Source: JAUZQZ01 sp964492105 (GTDB lineage: Bacteria; Pseudomonadota; Zetaproteobacteria; Mariprofundales; Mariprofundaceae). From it: 37,616 nt of DNA. Shown here piece after piece: positions 1 through 7,569 of this stretch (position 1 is the first letter of the stretch; each line of letters begins with the position of its first letter). A program made the translations under genes and the position numbers. The stretch is from the NCBI GenBank assembly GCA_964492105.1, contig CAZBJB010000006.1, positions 1 through 37,616 of the forward strand, read 5' to 3'. The notes under the pieces were generated by a model, which saw only the letters and a program-made list of their open reading frames with translations, did not search any database and was not told the origin of the DNA.

Positions 1-43
1 TATTACGAATGGTTGCGTGAATGAATCAGATCATAAACGGTGA

Positions 44-187
44 AACTTCAGTTCAGTAGTAGAACCCTCGCACAGAATTCGGCGGCGTGAAGTGCTGGAT
101 GCAGTGATAAGCGGATATAAAGTATCGGCTGAATCGCTGGATGACGCCAAGATGTTTGAGCTGATCAGAAAAGGAAAGAAGCTGTGA
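44..187 (+). pseudogene. 3' end of an unidentified ORF, probable phage remnant
   Basis: An open frame runs from a stop at 41-43 to a TGA at 185-187. Its last 35 or so codons look protein-like: basic, then helical, with the tail FELIRKGKKL. No start codon with a ribosome site is visible and I do not recognise the family. It lies just upstream of a phage virion-morphogenesis gene on the same strand, so it is probably the 3' end of another gene of the same decayed phage. The remaining 100 bases up to 289 show nothing else that I can support. Confidence 0.25.
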
Positions 188-288
188 CGGGTGGCCGGCT
201 CTCCCACCATTTCCGCTACCTGAGCAGCAGATCCGGGCTCGCCGAACAATTTCCCGGGTCGTCACGGCTTATAAAGCGATTATAGTCC

Positions 289-660
289 ATGTCCGGCGAT
301 TTAATCAAGATCAAGTATGATGATCGCAAGATCAGGAGGGCACTGAAACGGCTGGCCGCTGCCGGAAAGGATATGACCCCGGCGTTCCGTGCCATCTCCG
401 GCGTGCTGGCTGATGCCACCGAGCAGGCATTCCAGGATGAAGCCGATCCCGCTACCGGTCAGAAATGGGATGACCTTGCGGACGTAACGAAAGCGGCGCG
501 GGAGAAGCGCGGTCACTGGCCCGGCAAAATATTGCAGGAGTCCGGCACAATGGCCGGATCCCTAGTGCAGGAGCACGGTCGCGATTTTGCCAGCCTGACG
601 ATGCCTGCCGAGATTGAGCAGGGCGCGATCATGCAGTTCGGCGGACAGGCAGGCCGTGGC
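289..660 (+). pseudogene. phage virion morphogenesis protein (Mu gpG / tail-completion S family), truncated by the CRISPR array
   Basis: The first 124 residues match the phage virion morphogenesis / tail-completion family, which acts in late head-tail assembly of Mu-like phages. Visible family features are an N-terminal basic helix (IRRALKRLAAAGKDMTPAFRA), the WDDL..VT...R segment near residue 65, the ILQESGTMAGSL segment, and the end motif IMQFGGQAGRGR. In the family this motif is normally followed by an IPARPFL-like tail. Here the frame instead enters the first CRISPR repeat at 661 and runs on to a stop at 751-753 as meaningless repeat-encoded sequence. No good ribosome site precedes the ATG. 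I read it as a dead phage gene that lost its 3' end where the array begins. Confidence 0.7.
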
Positions 661-2458
661 CGGTTCATCCCCGCGTGTGCGGGGAACATGATACTACGGC
701 TCATGCCCGGATTAAAGATGGCGGTTCATCCCCGCGTGTGCGGGGAACATTGATAATGATTACTGGTAGGTGATAACCATAGCGGTTCATCCCCGCGTGT
801 GCGGGGAACATGGGGCCGGCGGGTTCTGCTACAGGGGCCGGCGCGGTTCATCCCCGCGTGTGCGGGGAACATAACTCACGCCGGGACACCTGTTCGCTCC
901 AGCGCGGTTCATCCCCGCGTGTGCGGGGAACATTAGTGTCTGGGACGCTGCTGTGCCACCAATTACGGTTCATCCCCGCGTGTGCGGGGAACATTTGCGC
1001 AGTTTCTCTGCGGAGAGCCATGCGACCGGTTCATCCCCGCGTGTGCGGGGAACATTATGTAGCGCGACTGATAGGTGATGAGGAAGCCGGTTCATCCCCG
1101 CGTGTGCGGGGAACATAACGTATGGGTTTATGTTTCTGCATCGTCATTCGGTTCATCCCCGCGTGTGCGGGGAACATCATCTGCCATGACTACCCCGGCT
1201 GGGTCACCACGGTTCATCCCCGCGTGTGCGGGGAACATCTGGATCATGCGCGATCATAGGGTTACCCGCGCGGTTCATCCCCGCGTGTGCGGGGAACATT
1301 TTGGCCAACATGAGTTCGGCGGCTGCGGCCGCGGTTCATCCCCGCGTGTGCGGGGAACATGCGATCACACGGGATCGCCCCTACAATTACGCCGGTTCAT
1401 CCCCGCGTGTGCGGGGAACATCGTGGTGATCTCGTTAGCGTTGAGGAGATTGGCGGTTCATCCCCGCGTGTGCGGGGAACATCCATTCGCTGGTGTTGAT
1501 TGGCTGCCAACAATCGGTTCATCCCCGCGTGTGCGGGGAACATTTCAGCCCTTGTTCATTATTCAACACCACAGCCGGTTCATCCCCGCGTGTGCGGGGA
1601 ACATCATTGGAAGAGTTTCTGAAAGAGATGCAAAAACGGTTCATCCCCGCGTGTGCGGGGAACATTGATATCCGCCCGGTGCCATCCCTGCCTGGGCCGG
1701 TTCATCCCCGCGTGTGCGGGGAACATACGGTAATCCTTACACCCATAGATCTGTGCATCGGTTCATCCCCGCGTGTGCGGGGAACATAGCAGCTAATTGA
1801 TGCCATACTGGCCAATGAGCGGTTCATCCCCGCGTGTGCGGGGAACATTGAAGCTTAGCGGCGGGAAACCCAGTGAATGACGGTTCATCCCCGCGTGTGC
1901 GGGGAACATACCTTAGCTGCTCAAACCTTAGCGGCTCCGACCGGTTCATCCCCGCGTGTGCGGAGAACATCGATGAATGAGGCCCAAGAGCAATGGGTGG
2001 AACGGTTCATCCCCGCGTGTGCGGGGAACATTTGTCGAGCCTTTCGATGGCAAAGCATTCATTCGGTTCATCCCCGCGTGTGCGGGGAACATAGCCTATA
2101 ACCCTATGGGGCTACAATTGCGAGCGGTTCATCCCCGCGTGTGCGGGGAACATGTATCCATTGTGGCGACTTGCAATGGCGTAAGCGGTTCATCCCCGCG
2201 TGTGCGGGGAACATGCAATCCCGGATACCATCGTCTGGCACACGCCCGGTTCATCCCCGCGTGTGCGGGGAACATCCATGAGAGGAATAGAAACCAGATT
2301 GGATGACCGGTTCATCCCCGCGTGTGCGGGGAACATTTTCGCAGGCGGATTATGAAGTATGCCCAACACGGTTCATCCCCGCGTGTGCGGGGAACATTTC
2401 AACTTTCAACCGTGCGGCATCCTCAGCCTCGGTTCATCCCCGCGTGTGCGGGGAACAT
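661..2458 (-). CRISPR. type I-E CRISPR array, 30 repeats and 29 spacers
   Basis: Thirty 29-bp repeats recur with an exact 61-bp period starting at 661, 722, 783 and so on to 2430. All 29 spacers are 32 bp. On the plus strand each repeat starts CGGTTCATCCCCGC, has the loop GTGT and ends GCGGGGAACAT. The 6-bp stem CCCCGC/GCGGGG is the hairpin bound by Cas6e. Orientation by analogy with the E. coli repeat (GAGTTCCCC...GGGATAAACCG) puts crRNA transcription on the minus strand, the same direction as cas. The newest spacers would then be at the 2430 end, next to cas2. The only repeat variant I saw is the copy at 1942. The leader-distal repeat at 661 is perfect, which is unusual because distal repeats are often degenerate. 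Confidence 0.99.
1942..1970 (-). repeat. CRISPR repeat variant with one substitution
   Basis: This is the only repeat I found to differ from consensus. On the plus strand it reads GCGGAGAACAT instead of GCGGGGAACAT. The change removes one G-C pair of the hairpin stem (leaving an A opposite a C), so Cas6e processing of this copy may be weaker. It lies about two thirds of the way toward the leader, so repeats added later were not copied from it. Confidence 0.9.
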
Positions 2459-2530
2459 ACTTGTCTGTAACCTACTGATTCGTATGCCAAATTATAAAGA
2501 ACAAAAACGCTACCAAAAAAAACGAGCTTT
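2459..2530 (-). promoter_or_regulatory. CRISPR leader with array promoter and IHF-like site
   Basis: The 72-bp AT-rich gap between cas2 and the first (newest) repeat has the position and size of a type I-E leader. On the minus strand a perfect TATAAT lies at 2496-2491, about 33 bp before the repeat. The -35 region is only a T-rich run, so it is weak. Nearer the repeat, 2480-2468 reads AATCAGTAGGTTA, one mismatch from the IHF consensus WATCAANNNNTTR and ending 9 bp before the repeat. In E. coli, IHF bends the leader at a comparable place to direct Cas1-Cas2 to the first repeat. The sequence match is direct; the function is inferred. Confidence 0.7.
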
Positions 2531-2842
2531 TCATGGACTATGATCCACCTCTTCCGAATCCTCTGGTAACGGCAAAAATGATACCAGTTTCATCCCATCC
2601 AACTCATACGGAATCCGCCTGTTTTCACCCAGGGTGAGAATATCGAAACCCGATTCGTTGCCTGCAGTCCAGGCCATGATGGCATTCCCATCCTCAATCC
2701 CCTCTTCCACCTGCTTCCATAACATTTCCCGAACTTTGGTTGAGTATTTCCCCACATAAACACCGGCACGCACTTCCAACAACCAGACTGCCAACCTGCC
2801 GCGCAGACGGGGCGGTGCGTTCTCAGTTACGATGACCAGCAT
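2531..2842 (-). CDS. cas2: Cas2, type I-E
   Basis: Cas2 forms the structural core of the Cas1-Cas2 spacer integrase. The 103-aa product starts MLVIVTENAPPRLRGRLAVW and contains LEVRAGVYVGKYS, close to type I-E Cas2 (E. coli is 94 aa). It ends with a short acidic tail after the LVSFLP strand. I chose the ATG at 2842 because the family begins there; a longer frame reaching 2905 only runs into cas1 sequence. The start lies inside the end of cas1 (20-bp overlap), so the two are probably translationally coupled. The stop abuts the leader of the array. Confidence 0.96.
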   Translation of the reverse strand: MLVIVTENAPPRLRGRLAVWLLEVRAGVYVGKYSTKVREMLWKQVEEGIEDGNAIMAWTAGNESGFDILTLGENRRIPYELDGMKLVSFLPLPEDSEEVDHSP

Positions 2843-3740
2843 CGCCAATGCTCTCTTTGTTTGGAATAGCTGGCTCGACCACGCCCTCGTTCTTCGGAGG
2901 TTCAATGTCGCCGGCAGCGAGCATTTTTTCTATTGAGGGAATAATTTTCCTCAATAGTCTGGTTTGCCGAAACATATCCCGGCAGGCATGCCGCACTTCC
3001 ATTTCAGGATTCTTGGGATGCTTCGCCGCCACCTTGAAAGCAGCAGGAACCACCGTCTCAAACTTGAACACATCCGCCACATCGTAGACAAAGGACTGCG
3101 GTTTGCCTGTGTGAATGAATCCAATCGCCGGTGCATACCCGGCCGCCAGAATCGCAGCTTCAGTCACGCCATATAAGCATGCCGTCGCAGCGGAAAGGCA
3201 ACGATTCGGAATATCGCCACTCTCCCATTTCGTGTGATCATAGTTTCTACGTTTCCATTTTACACCATATTGCTTGGCCAACAATTCGTACGTCTTACGA
3301 ACACGAACGCCTTCGATGCCACGCAACTGTTCGATACTCCGCCGCATCGGCGACGGCTCCCCGAAACGCAACTCATACATTTTACGCACAACCTTCAGCC
3401 GCAACGATTCATCCAGCGCCAGTTTGGCCTGGTACAGCAGACGATCCGATCTTGCCCCGCCCGGTTGTCCGGCGGCATAAAGCCGCACACCCGATTCTCC
3501 GACCCATATCAGCAAAGTTCCCGCCCTGGCCGCCAACACTGAAGCCGCATGCGAAACCCGCGTGCCCGGCTCCAGCATCAGGCAAACAATACCTCCCACA
3601 GGGATATGTTTACGAACGCCTGTCTTATCGACCAACACGAACGCCCCGTCAATCACATCAAGTTCGCCATACTTGAGAAAGACAATGGAATTGCGCTCTT
3701 TGATGGCAATGGGTTTCATCGGGGGAAGGATGCCGTTCAT
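2823..3740 (-). CDS. cas1: Cas1, type I-E spacer integrase
   Basis: Cas1 is the metal-dependent integrase that inserts new spacers next to the leader. The 305-aa product aligns with E. coli Cas1 almost end to end, including the closing GDAGHR tail. The catalytic residues are present with a two-residue offset: E143 (in RGIEGVRVR), H210 (in GFIHTGKP), D220 and D223 (in FVYDVADVFKF). The segment YGVTEAAILAAGYAPAIGF is nearly identical to E. coli, so the protein should be active. The ATG overlaps the stop of a small upstream ORF by 4 bp. In this locus cas1 is separated from cas6e by two non-cas genes, unlike the usual cas6e-cas1 junction. Confidence 0.97.
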   Translation of the reverse strand: MNGILPPMKPIAIKERNSIVFLKYGELDVIDGAFVLVDKTGVRKHIPVGGIVCLMLEPGTRVSHAASVLAARAGTLLIWVGESGVRLYAAGQPGGARSDRLLYQAKLALDESLRLKVVRKMYELRFGEPSPMRRSIEQLRGIEGVRVRKTYELLAKQYGVKWKRRNYDHTKWESGDIPNRCLSAATACLYGVTEAAILAAGYAPAIGFIHTGKPQSFVYDVADVFKFETVVPAAFKVAAKHPKNPEMEVRHACRDMFRQTRLLRKIIPSIEKMLAAGDIEPPKNEGVVEPAIPNKESIGDAGHRN

Positions 3741-3883
3741 AGCGAACTTTCTCGGTCAAACCGAAAAATACGATCAACCATCCGGCTCGATAACGTCATT
3801 CGATAATATTTGTGAATGGCCCTTTTCCTCTCCCAACGATAGCGGGGGATTCGATACTCCGTGCATGGAAATATATATTTCAT
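3737..3883 (-). CDS. small basic ORF overlapping the cas1 start (uncertain)
   Basis: In the gap between rhuM and cas1 one frame stays open from inside the end of rhuM (4045) to a TGA that overlaps the cas1 ATG by 4 bp (ATGA). A plausible start is the ATG at 3883, preceded by GGCGAG, giving 48 residues that begin MKYIFPCTEYRIP. The product is strongly basic and I recognise no family. The overlap resembles translational coupling, but a chance open frame in 280 bases is quite possible. Apart from this frame and a TCGGT/ACCGA hairpin about 15 bp before cas1, I see nothing in 3741-4016. Confidence 0.25.
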   Translation of the reverse strand: MKYIFPCTEYRIPRYRWERKRAIHKYYRMTLSSRMVDRIFRFDRESSL

Positions 3884-4016
3884 CACTCGCCATAAATAAT
3901 TTTGTTCGTTGACTATTTTGATTCGCTCATAGTGACAGATGCCTCTTCTTTTTCCAGGCTTATCTCGCACAAAAATTGGTCGTCGCACACTGTGCCTCCA
4001 CGAAGCAGAACCAGGC

Positions 4017-5069
4017 TTATTCCTCTTTTCCTTTCGCCACTTCAATCCGCTTCATCTTTTTTTCCGCTTCGATAAAATGTTTTTCCACTTCGGTCGGCAT
4101 CGCCAATTGTTTCAACCGGAATGTTTCGTATTCTGTATGGGCTTTCTGAAGTGCTTCGTCGTGACTGATTTTCCCGGCATGATCCAGCAGCTCACGTCCG
4201 GTCATGGTGAGAAACTGATGCAAACGACCAATCCAGTCCCGCATGTTCATGGGAACCTGGTTAAGCGCCTGCAACTCCGCCACTTCCAGATAAGCCGTGA
4301 CGATGCGATTCAGCACATTCAGTTCATCTTCATTCAGATAGTTTTTGGCTATTTCAACATCACGTTTCAGCAGCTTGTTGCCCGGATAATTGGTAATGCC
4401 CATATTGGCTTGATCAGCATCAGCCCGCGCACAAATCACTTCTGCCGCTGTGTGACCATGCGCTGCCCAGTGCATTTTGTTTTGAACCTGCTGAAAAAAC
4501 AATCGGGATTGCTCACTGCCGGGATCATAATCAATGCTGGTTGCATAAATATCGAGCACCTTGCGCCAGAATATTCTTTCGGATGAGCGGATATCCCGGA
4601 TACGCGCCAGCAGCTCTTCAAAGTAGCGGCTATTGCCACCCTCCTTCAATCGCGCATCATCCATGGTGAATCCCTTGGTGATGTATTCCGTCAATCGCTC
4701 GGTCGCCCAGATGCGAAAGCGGGTGGCAGTGATACTTTTCACCCGGTAACCCACTGAAATAATCATATCCAGGTTGTAGTAATCCAGGGCCCGCTGCACC
4801 TGTCGGCCACCTTCCCGACGAACTGTTAAGAATTTCTTAACAGTTGCCTCCGGGACCAGTTCGTCCTCCTCATAGATATTGCGCATGTGCATACTGATAT
4901 TGGGTACGGTGGTATGGAAAAGCTCGGCCATCATCTGCTGCGTCAGCCAAACCGTTTCATCCTCCAGCCGGACATCCACCTTGACCTGCCCGTCTTCGGT
5001 CTGATAAACCAGCACAGCCCCTTTTGGAGAGGTCAGTTCATTCTTACCGGCTGGTTCGTGATTACTCAT
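4017..5069 (-). CDS. rhuM: RhuM family protein
   Basis: The 350-aa product matches the RhuM family, named for a Salmonella pathogenicity-island gene and common in restriction-modification and other defence loci. Its molecular activity is not established. Visible parts are the N-terminal VWLTQQMMAELFHTTVPNIS segment (residues 40-59), which looks like a helix-turn-helix; the family core ALDYYNLDMIISVGYRVKS (94-112); and a C-terminal AAHGHTAAEVICARADADQ segment (202-220) with NMGITNY. Length and both ends look complete. A strong GGAGG lies 8 bp before the ATG. It sits 22 bp downstream of a DUF1016 gene and upstream of cas1, inside an otherwise continuous cas operon, so it is probably co-transcribed with cas. 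It carries a striking internal DNA palindrome at 4821-4845. Confidence 0.9.
   Translation of the reverse strand: MSNHEPAGKNELTSPKGAVLVYQTEDGQVKVDVRLEDETVWLTQQMMAELFHTTVPNISMHMRNIYEEDELVPEATVKKFLTVRREGGRQVQRALDYYNLDMIISVGYRVKSITATRFRIWATERLTEYITKGFTMDDARLKEGGNSRYFEELLARIRDIRSSERIFWRKVLDIYATSIDYDPGSEQSRLFFQQVQNKMHWAAHGHTAAEVICARADADQANMGITNYPGNKLLKRDVEIAKNYLNEDELNVLNRIVTAYLEVAELQALNQVPMNMRDWIGRLHQFLTMTGRELLDHAGKISHDEALQKAHTEYETFRLKQLAMPTEVEKHFIEAEKKMKRIEVAKGKEE
4821..4845. repeat. 25-bp perfect palindrome inside rhuM
   Basis: The arms AACTGTTAAGAA and TTCTTAACAGTT are exact reverse complements around a single T. They lie within the rhuM coding region, over the codons for residues 75-83 (ATVKKFLTV). 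It could be an operator-like site or simply a codon-level consequence of the peptide. No function is shown. Confidence 0.85.
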
Positions 5070-5091
5070 TCCACAACCTCCAGCACATCAT

Positions 5092-5781
5092 TCATGGCAA
5101 TTCCCCGTGTTTCTTGAAAGGCTCAATGTCGCCCTCAATAAAACGTTGCCTTGCATTGACAATGGCCTGGTGCAGCTTTTGTTCAAGCAACCCCTTATCC
5201 GGCAGCGCTGTTAAGTTCAGAAAGTCCAGCAGATAGGGATCTTTCAAGATAAACTCGGGCGTGAGCCGCTGATCTGCCTGAATCTTCTCTAAATCGTAAG
5301 CAATAGTTTCCTCTGGTTTTTTGGACAGGGCTGTGCGTTCGAAGAGCATAGAATCAATTCGCTGCTGTAATACGCGAGTGCTCCAGTTTTCAAGGCTGGA
5401 CATTTGGGTATAAAAATCACGTTTTAACGGTTCATCAATCGCAATAAGATAGCGGAAATGGCTCCAACTCAATTTTGCACACAGTGTCTGCAAAATTCCT
5501 TCATCCGGAAAGGCTTCATAAAACCGAACCATATACGAGAGATTCCGTACGCCCCAGCCACGCCCGAACTTGTGAGTCAATTTTGCGGAGAGTAATGGCA
5601 AAACCTGTTTACCATATTCAGCCCGTTTACCTTGCAATGTTTCCTGATACAGACGTTTACCTACCTGCCAATAAAGTAAAGAGAGTTCATGATTCACTGC
5701 AACAGCGGCACGCGTACGCGCCTCGGCAATCAAACGGGTTAAATCGGAAACCAGGCTTTCCGGCAGACAGGGTTTATTCAT
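5092..5781 (-). CDS. DUF1016 (YhcG-type) N-terminal domain protein lacking the nuclease domain
   Basis: The 229-aa product matches the N-terminal DNA-binding half of DUF1016/YhcG proteins. Visible motifs are LSLLYWQVGKRL near residue 40, GRGWGVRNLSYMVRFYEAFPD near 75, KLSWSHFRYLIAI near 105, and KDPYLLDFLNL near 185. Full members (about 340-380 aa) carry a PDDEXK nuclease domain after the DFLNL motif. Here only about 40 residues follow (LPDKGLLEQKLHQAI...), as if the nuclease had been removed and the C-terminal tail kept. I chose the ATG at 5781 because homologous sequence begins there; upstream codons belong to cas6e read in another frame. It starts 43 bp after cas6e and precedes rhuM by 22 bp. 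This family is found in defence islands; its role here is unknown. Confidence 0.85.
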   Translation of the reverse strand: MNKPCLPESLVSDLTRLIAEARTRAAVAVNHELSLLYWQVGKRLYQETLQGKRAEYGKQVLPLLSAKLTHKFGRGWGVRNLSYMVRFYEAFPDEGILQTLCAKLSWSHFRYLIAIDEPLKRDFYTQMSSLENWSTRVLQQRIDSMLFERTALSKKPEETIAYDLEKIQADQRLTPEFILKDPYLLDFLNLTALPDKGLLEQKLHQAIVNARQRFIEGDIEPFKKHGELP

Positions 5782-5824
5782 ATCCGATACATCCCTGCAC
5801 GAGCCGCCCGAATCTGTTCCAGCA

Positions 5825-6781
5825 TCACGCTCTCCGAACCATGAGCAGGCCACAGCCGAAGGCTTTGGAGGGACCGATACCTTTGAACAAAGCATCTCTG
5901 AATTTCGCAACATCTGTCACTTTTACTTCACCGGTAAAGTCCATGGAACTAAACCCAGGTTTTTTAGCTTTCTTATCTTTTTCTCTTAGGGAATGCCAAA
6001 GGTAGCCAGTACTCTGTAATTTTGGCTGGCCATATTTATCCCTGCAAATCAAAAAGCCGTTTCGTTCTCCCTGTAACAGCATCCATTTCTCAAGAGCTTG
6101 ATCAACCCTAGCTTTGGCTGCCCACTCCAGCTTATCGCTCAAGGTTAACGATTGTTGTAATCGGTCGGCATAGCGTGCATCCCCCTCCAGCACTGCTGTT
6201 AGCTTCTTATCCAATTCCTGACCACCCCGAGATAAAAGAAGCTGTTTTAATTCACTCTTCTTCTGATCAGCATGCGTTTGAACGTCCAGGTTCAGTTCTG
6301 AGCAAAGCCCTTGAAGAAAAACTCTTTGTTCATGCATCACGACATCATGACGGACGCGTCGTTTTGTTAGTTTTGACTTATCCTTCACATCTCGTTTGCT
6401 CCTCTCCCTTAAAAATTGCTCAGGATTTTCCCGATCCGCTTTGCCGTTCACAATTGGGTTCGCTCGCAGTTCAAACTTTAATATGTCACCTGCTGACAAT
6501 TGCGGTTGATACGCCTTCTCATCCACCTGAAAAAGTGGGTTATCTGTGTTTGGCCGGGTCGTGGATACAACATAATAAACAGGCTCACCGCGAGCACCTG
6601 AGCGAACACTCAATTGTTCACGAGCAATCTCTTCCCGAAATAAAAAATTACGTTTTTTCTCATCAGTAAACAGATCCCAGAACAAGCGATGTATATCATA
6701 TGGGTTTTGAGCAATCACAGTTGCCAGTTGCGTACTTCTATAAATCTCTGGCCGCAATCGGATACGGGAGAAATACATCAT
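5825..6781 (-). CDS. cas6e: Cas6e (CasE/Cse3), enlarged crRNA endoribonuclease
   Basis: Cas6e cuts pre-crRNA at the repeat hairpin and stays bound to it as the head of Cascade. The N-terminus (YFSRIRL, then PYDIHRLFWDLF with H31 matching the E. coli catalytic H20), the ANPI motif (107-110) and the C-terminal G-rich loop GIGPSKAFGCGLL (301-313) identify the family. At 318 aa it is about 100 residues longer than typical Cas6e (around 200-220). The extra sequence is a charged, helix-prone block, roughly residues 112-225, between ANPI and the second fold repeat. Two ATGs start the gene (6781 and 6778); either fits. It overlaps the end of cas5 by up to 4 bp. Codon use looks like its neighbours and the frame is clean, so the insertion is not a frameshift artefact. 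Confidence 0.93.
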   Translation of the reverse strand: MMYFSRIRLRPEIYRSTQLATVIAQNPYDIHRLFWDLFTDEKKRNFLFREEIAREQLSVRSGARGEPVYYVVSTTRPNTDNPLFQVDEKAYQPQLSAGDILKFELRANPIVNGKADRENPEQFLRERSKRDVKDKSKLTKRRVRHDVVMHEQRVFLQGLCSELNLDVQTHADQKKSELKQLLLSRGGQELDKKLTAVLEGDARYADRLQQSLTLSDKLEWAAKARVDQALEKWMLLQGERNGFLICRDKYGQPKLQSTGYLWHSLREKDKKAKKPGFSSMDFTGEVKVTDVAKFRDALFKGIGPSKAFGCGLLMVRRA

Positions 6782-7560
6782 TCACCCCCAGCTATGTAAA
6801 GATAATGCTCCTGACGCGGCGAAAATTGCCAGCGCGCACGGGATAACGGCTGATCATGCCTTGTTCGTGTTTGCATACGCCCCAAATCGACCTTACTGGA
6901 AAAGTCGTCTGTTTCGCCTTCCCAATAATAATGACGTTGTTTTCCCAGTTGCAGCCAATAGACATCACGGTTTGACAACCCCTCTGTATCGTCAGCGTGA
7001 ACAGGCAAGAGCTGTTTATGTTGATATGCCTTAAATGCCTCATAATAATTATGCCGCGAAACAATCTGTGGGTGCAGGGGCGCGGCCAGCGGGCAGGATT
7101 TTCTCCCTAGATAAAGATGAAACTTAGGTTTGTTCAAATGTTTCTTAATGCAGTGCAATCCATGGGGCGCTCCTGGCAATGCCTTGACCGCTACCACCGC
7201 CAAGGCATCCGTTCGGTATTCTCGGCTGGATTGGATAGCGCCGCGGATGCGTTTTTTGCCCAACAGCAGTTCGTCACGGCGCGTTCGATACCAAAAATCC
7301 CCAACCGAATCAGGTGCCTGTGTCGTATGATAATCCCGTAATAGGGCGCCTTGAGTAAGGACTTCCACCGCCATCGCATAGTGCTGAGCTAATACACGCT
7401 GCTTTTCTTCCTCATCGCGCCGAATACCCAGTGCTGCCGCGATCATACCGATGATGGCAGACTTACTCGGATAGCTGGCTGTATGCCGCGTTTCACCCAT
7501 GGCAATTTCACCCCAACTTGCCATGGAGCCATAAAGTCTGAAGAGCAGGTAATCATTCAT
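6778..7560 (-). CDS. cas5: Cas5e (CasD), Cascade backbone subunit
   Basis: Cas5e caps the crRNA 5' handle in Cascade. Family motifs are the N-terminal LLFRLYGSMASWG (residues 5-17), SYPSKSAIIGMIAAALGI (29-46), LRDYHTTQAPDS around 75, and FHLYLGRKSCPLAAPL in the second half. At 260 aa it is somewhat longer than E. coli CasD (224). The ATG at 7560 has GGAG 7 bp upstream and lies 9 bp after the cas7 stop. Its stop overlaps the cas6e start, which fits coupled translation of the Cascade subunits. Confidence 0.94.
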   Translation of the reverse strand: MNDYLLFRLYGSMASWGEIAMGETRHTASYPSKSAIIGMIAAALGIRRDEEEKQRVLAQHYAMAVEVLTQGALLRDYHTTQAPDSVGDFWYRTRRDELLLGKKRIRGAIQSSREYRTDALAVVAVKALPGAPHGLHCIKKHLNKPKFHLYLGRKSCPLAAPLHPQIVSRHNYYEAFKAYQHKQLLPVHADDTEGLSNRDVYWLQLGKQRHYYWEGETDDFSSKVDLGRMQTRTRHDQPLSRARWQFSPRQEHYLYIAGGE

Positions 7561-7569
7561 GACCCACTC

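Noticed and set aside
661..753. Extension of the phage gene into the array
   Set aside because: Residues after position 124 come from repeats and a spacer and do not match the family.
810..1789. Several plus-strand ORFs of 60-197 codons across the array
   Set aside because: They are repeat-encoded reading frames (HPRVCGEH, SSPRVRGT and FIPACAGN recurring every 61 bp), not genes.
661..2458. Self-targeting spacers within this window
   Set aside because: I saw no spacer copied elsewhere in the window by eye; a proper search on both strands would be needed to exclude it.
2843..2905. Longer N-terminus for cas2
   Set aside because: The added 21 residues overlap cas1 in another frame; family members begin at MLVxVTEN.
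3131..3676. 181-codon plus-strand ORF opposite cas1
   Set aside because: Antisense shadow of a strongly conserved gene; the product is rich in Pro, His and Arg with no family features.
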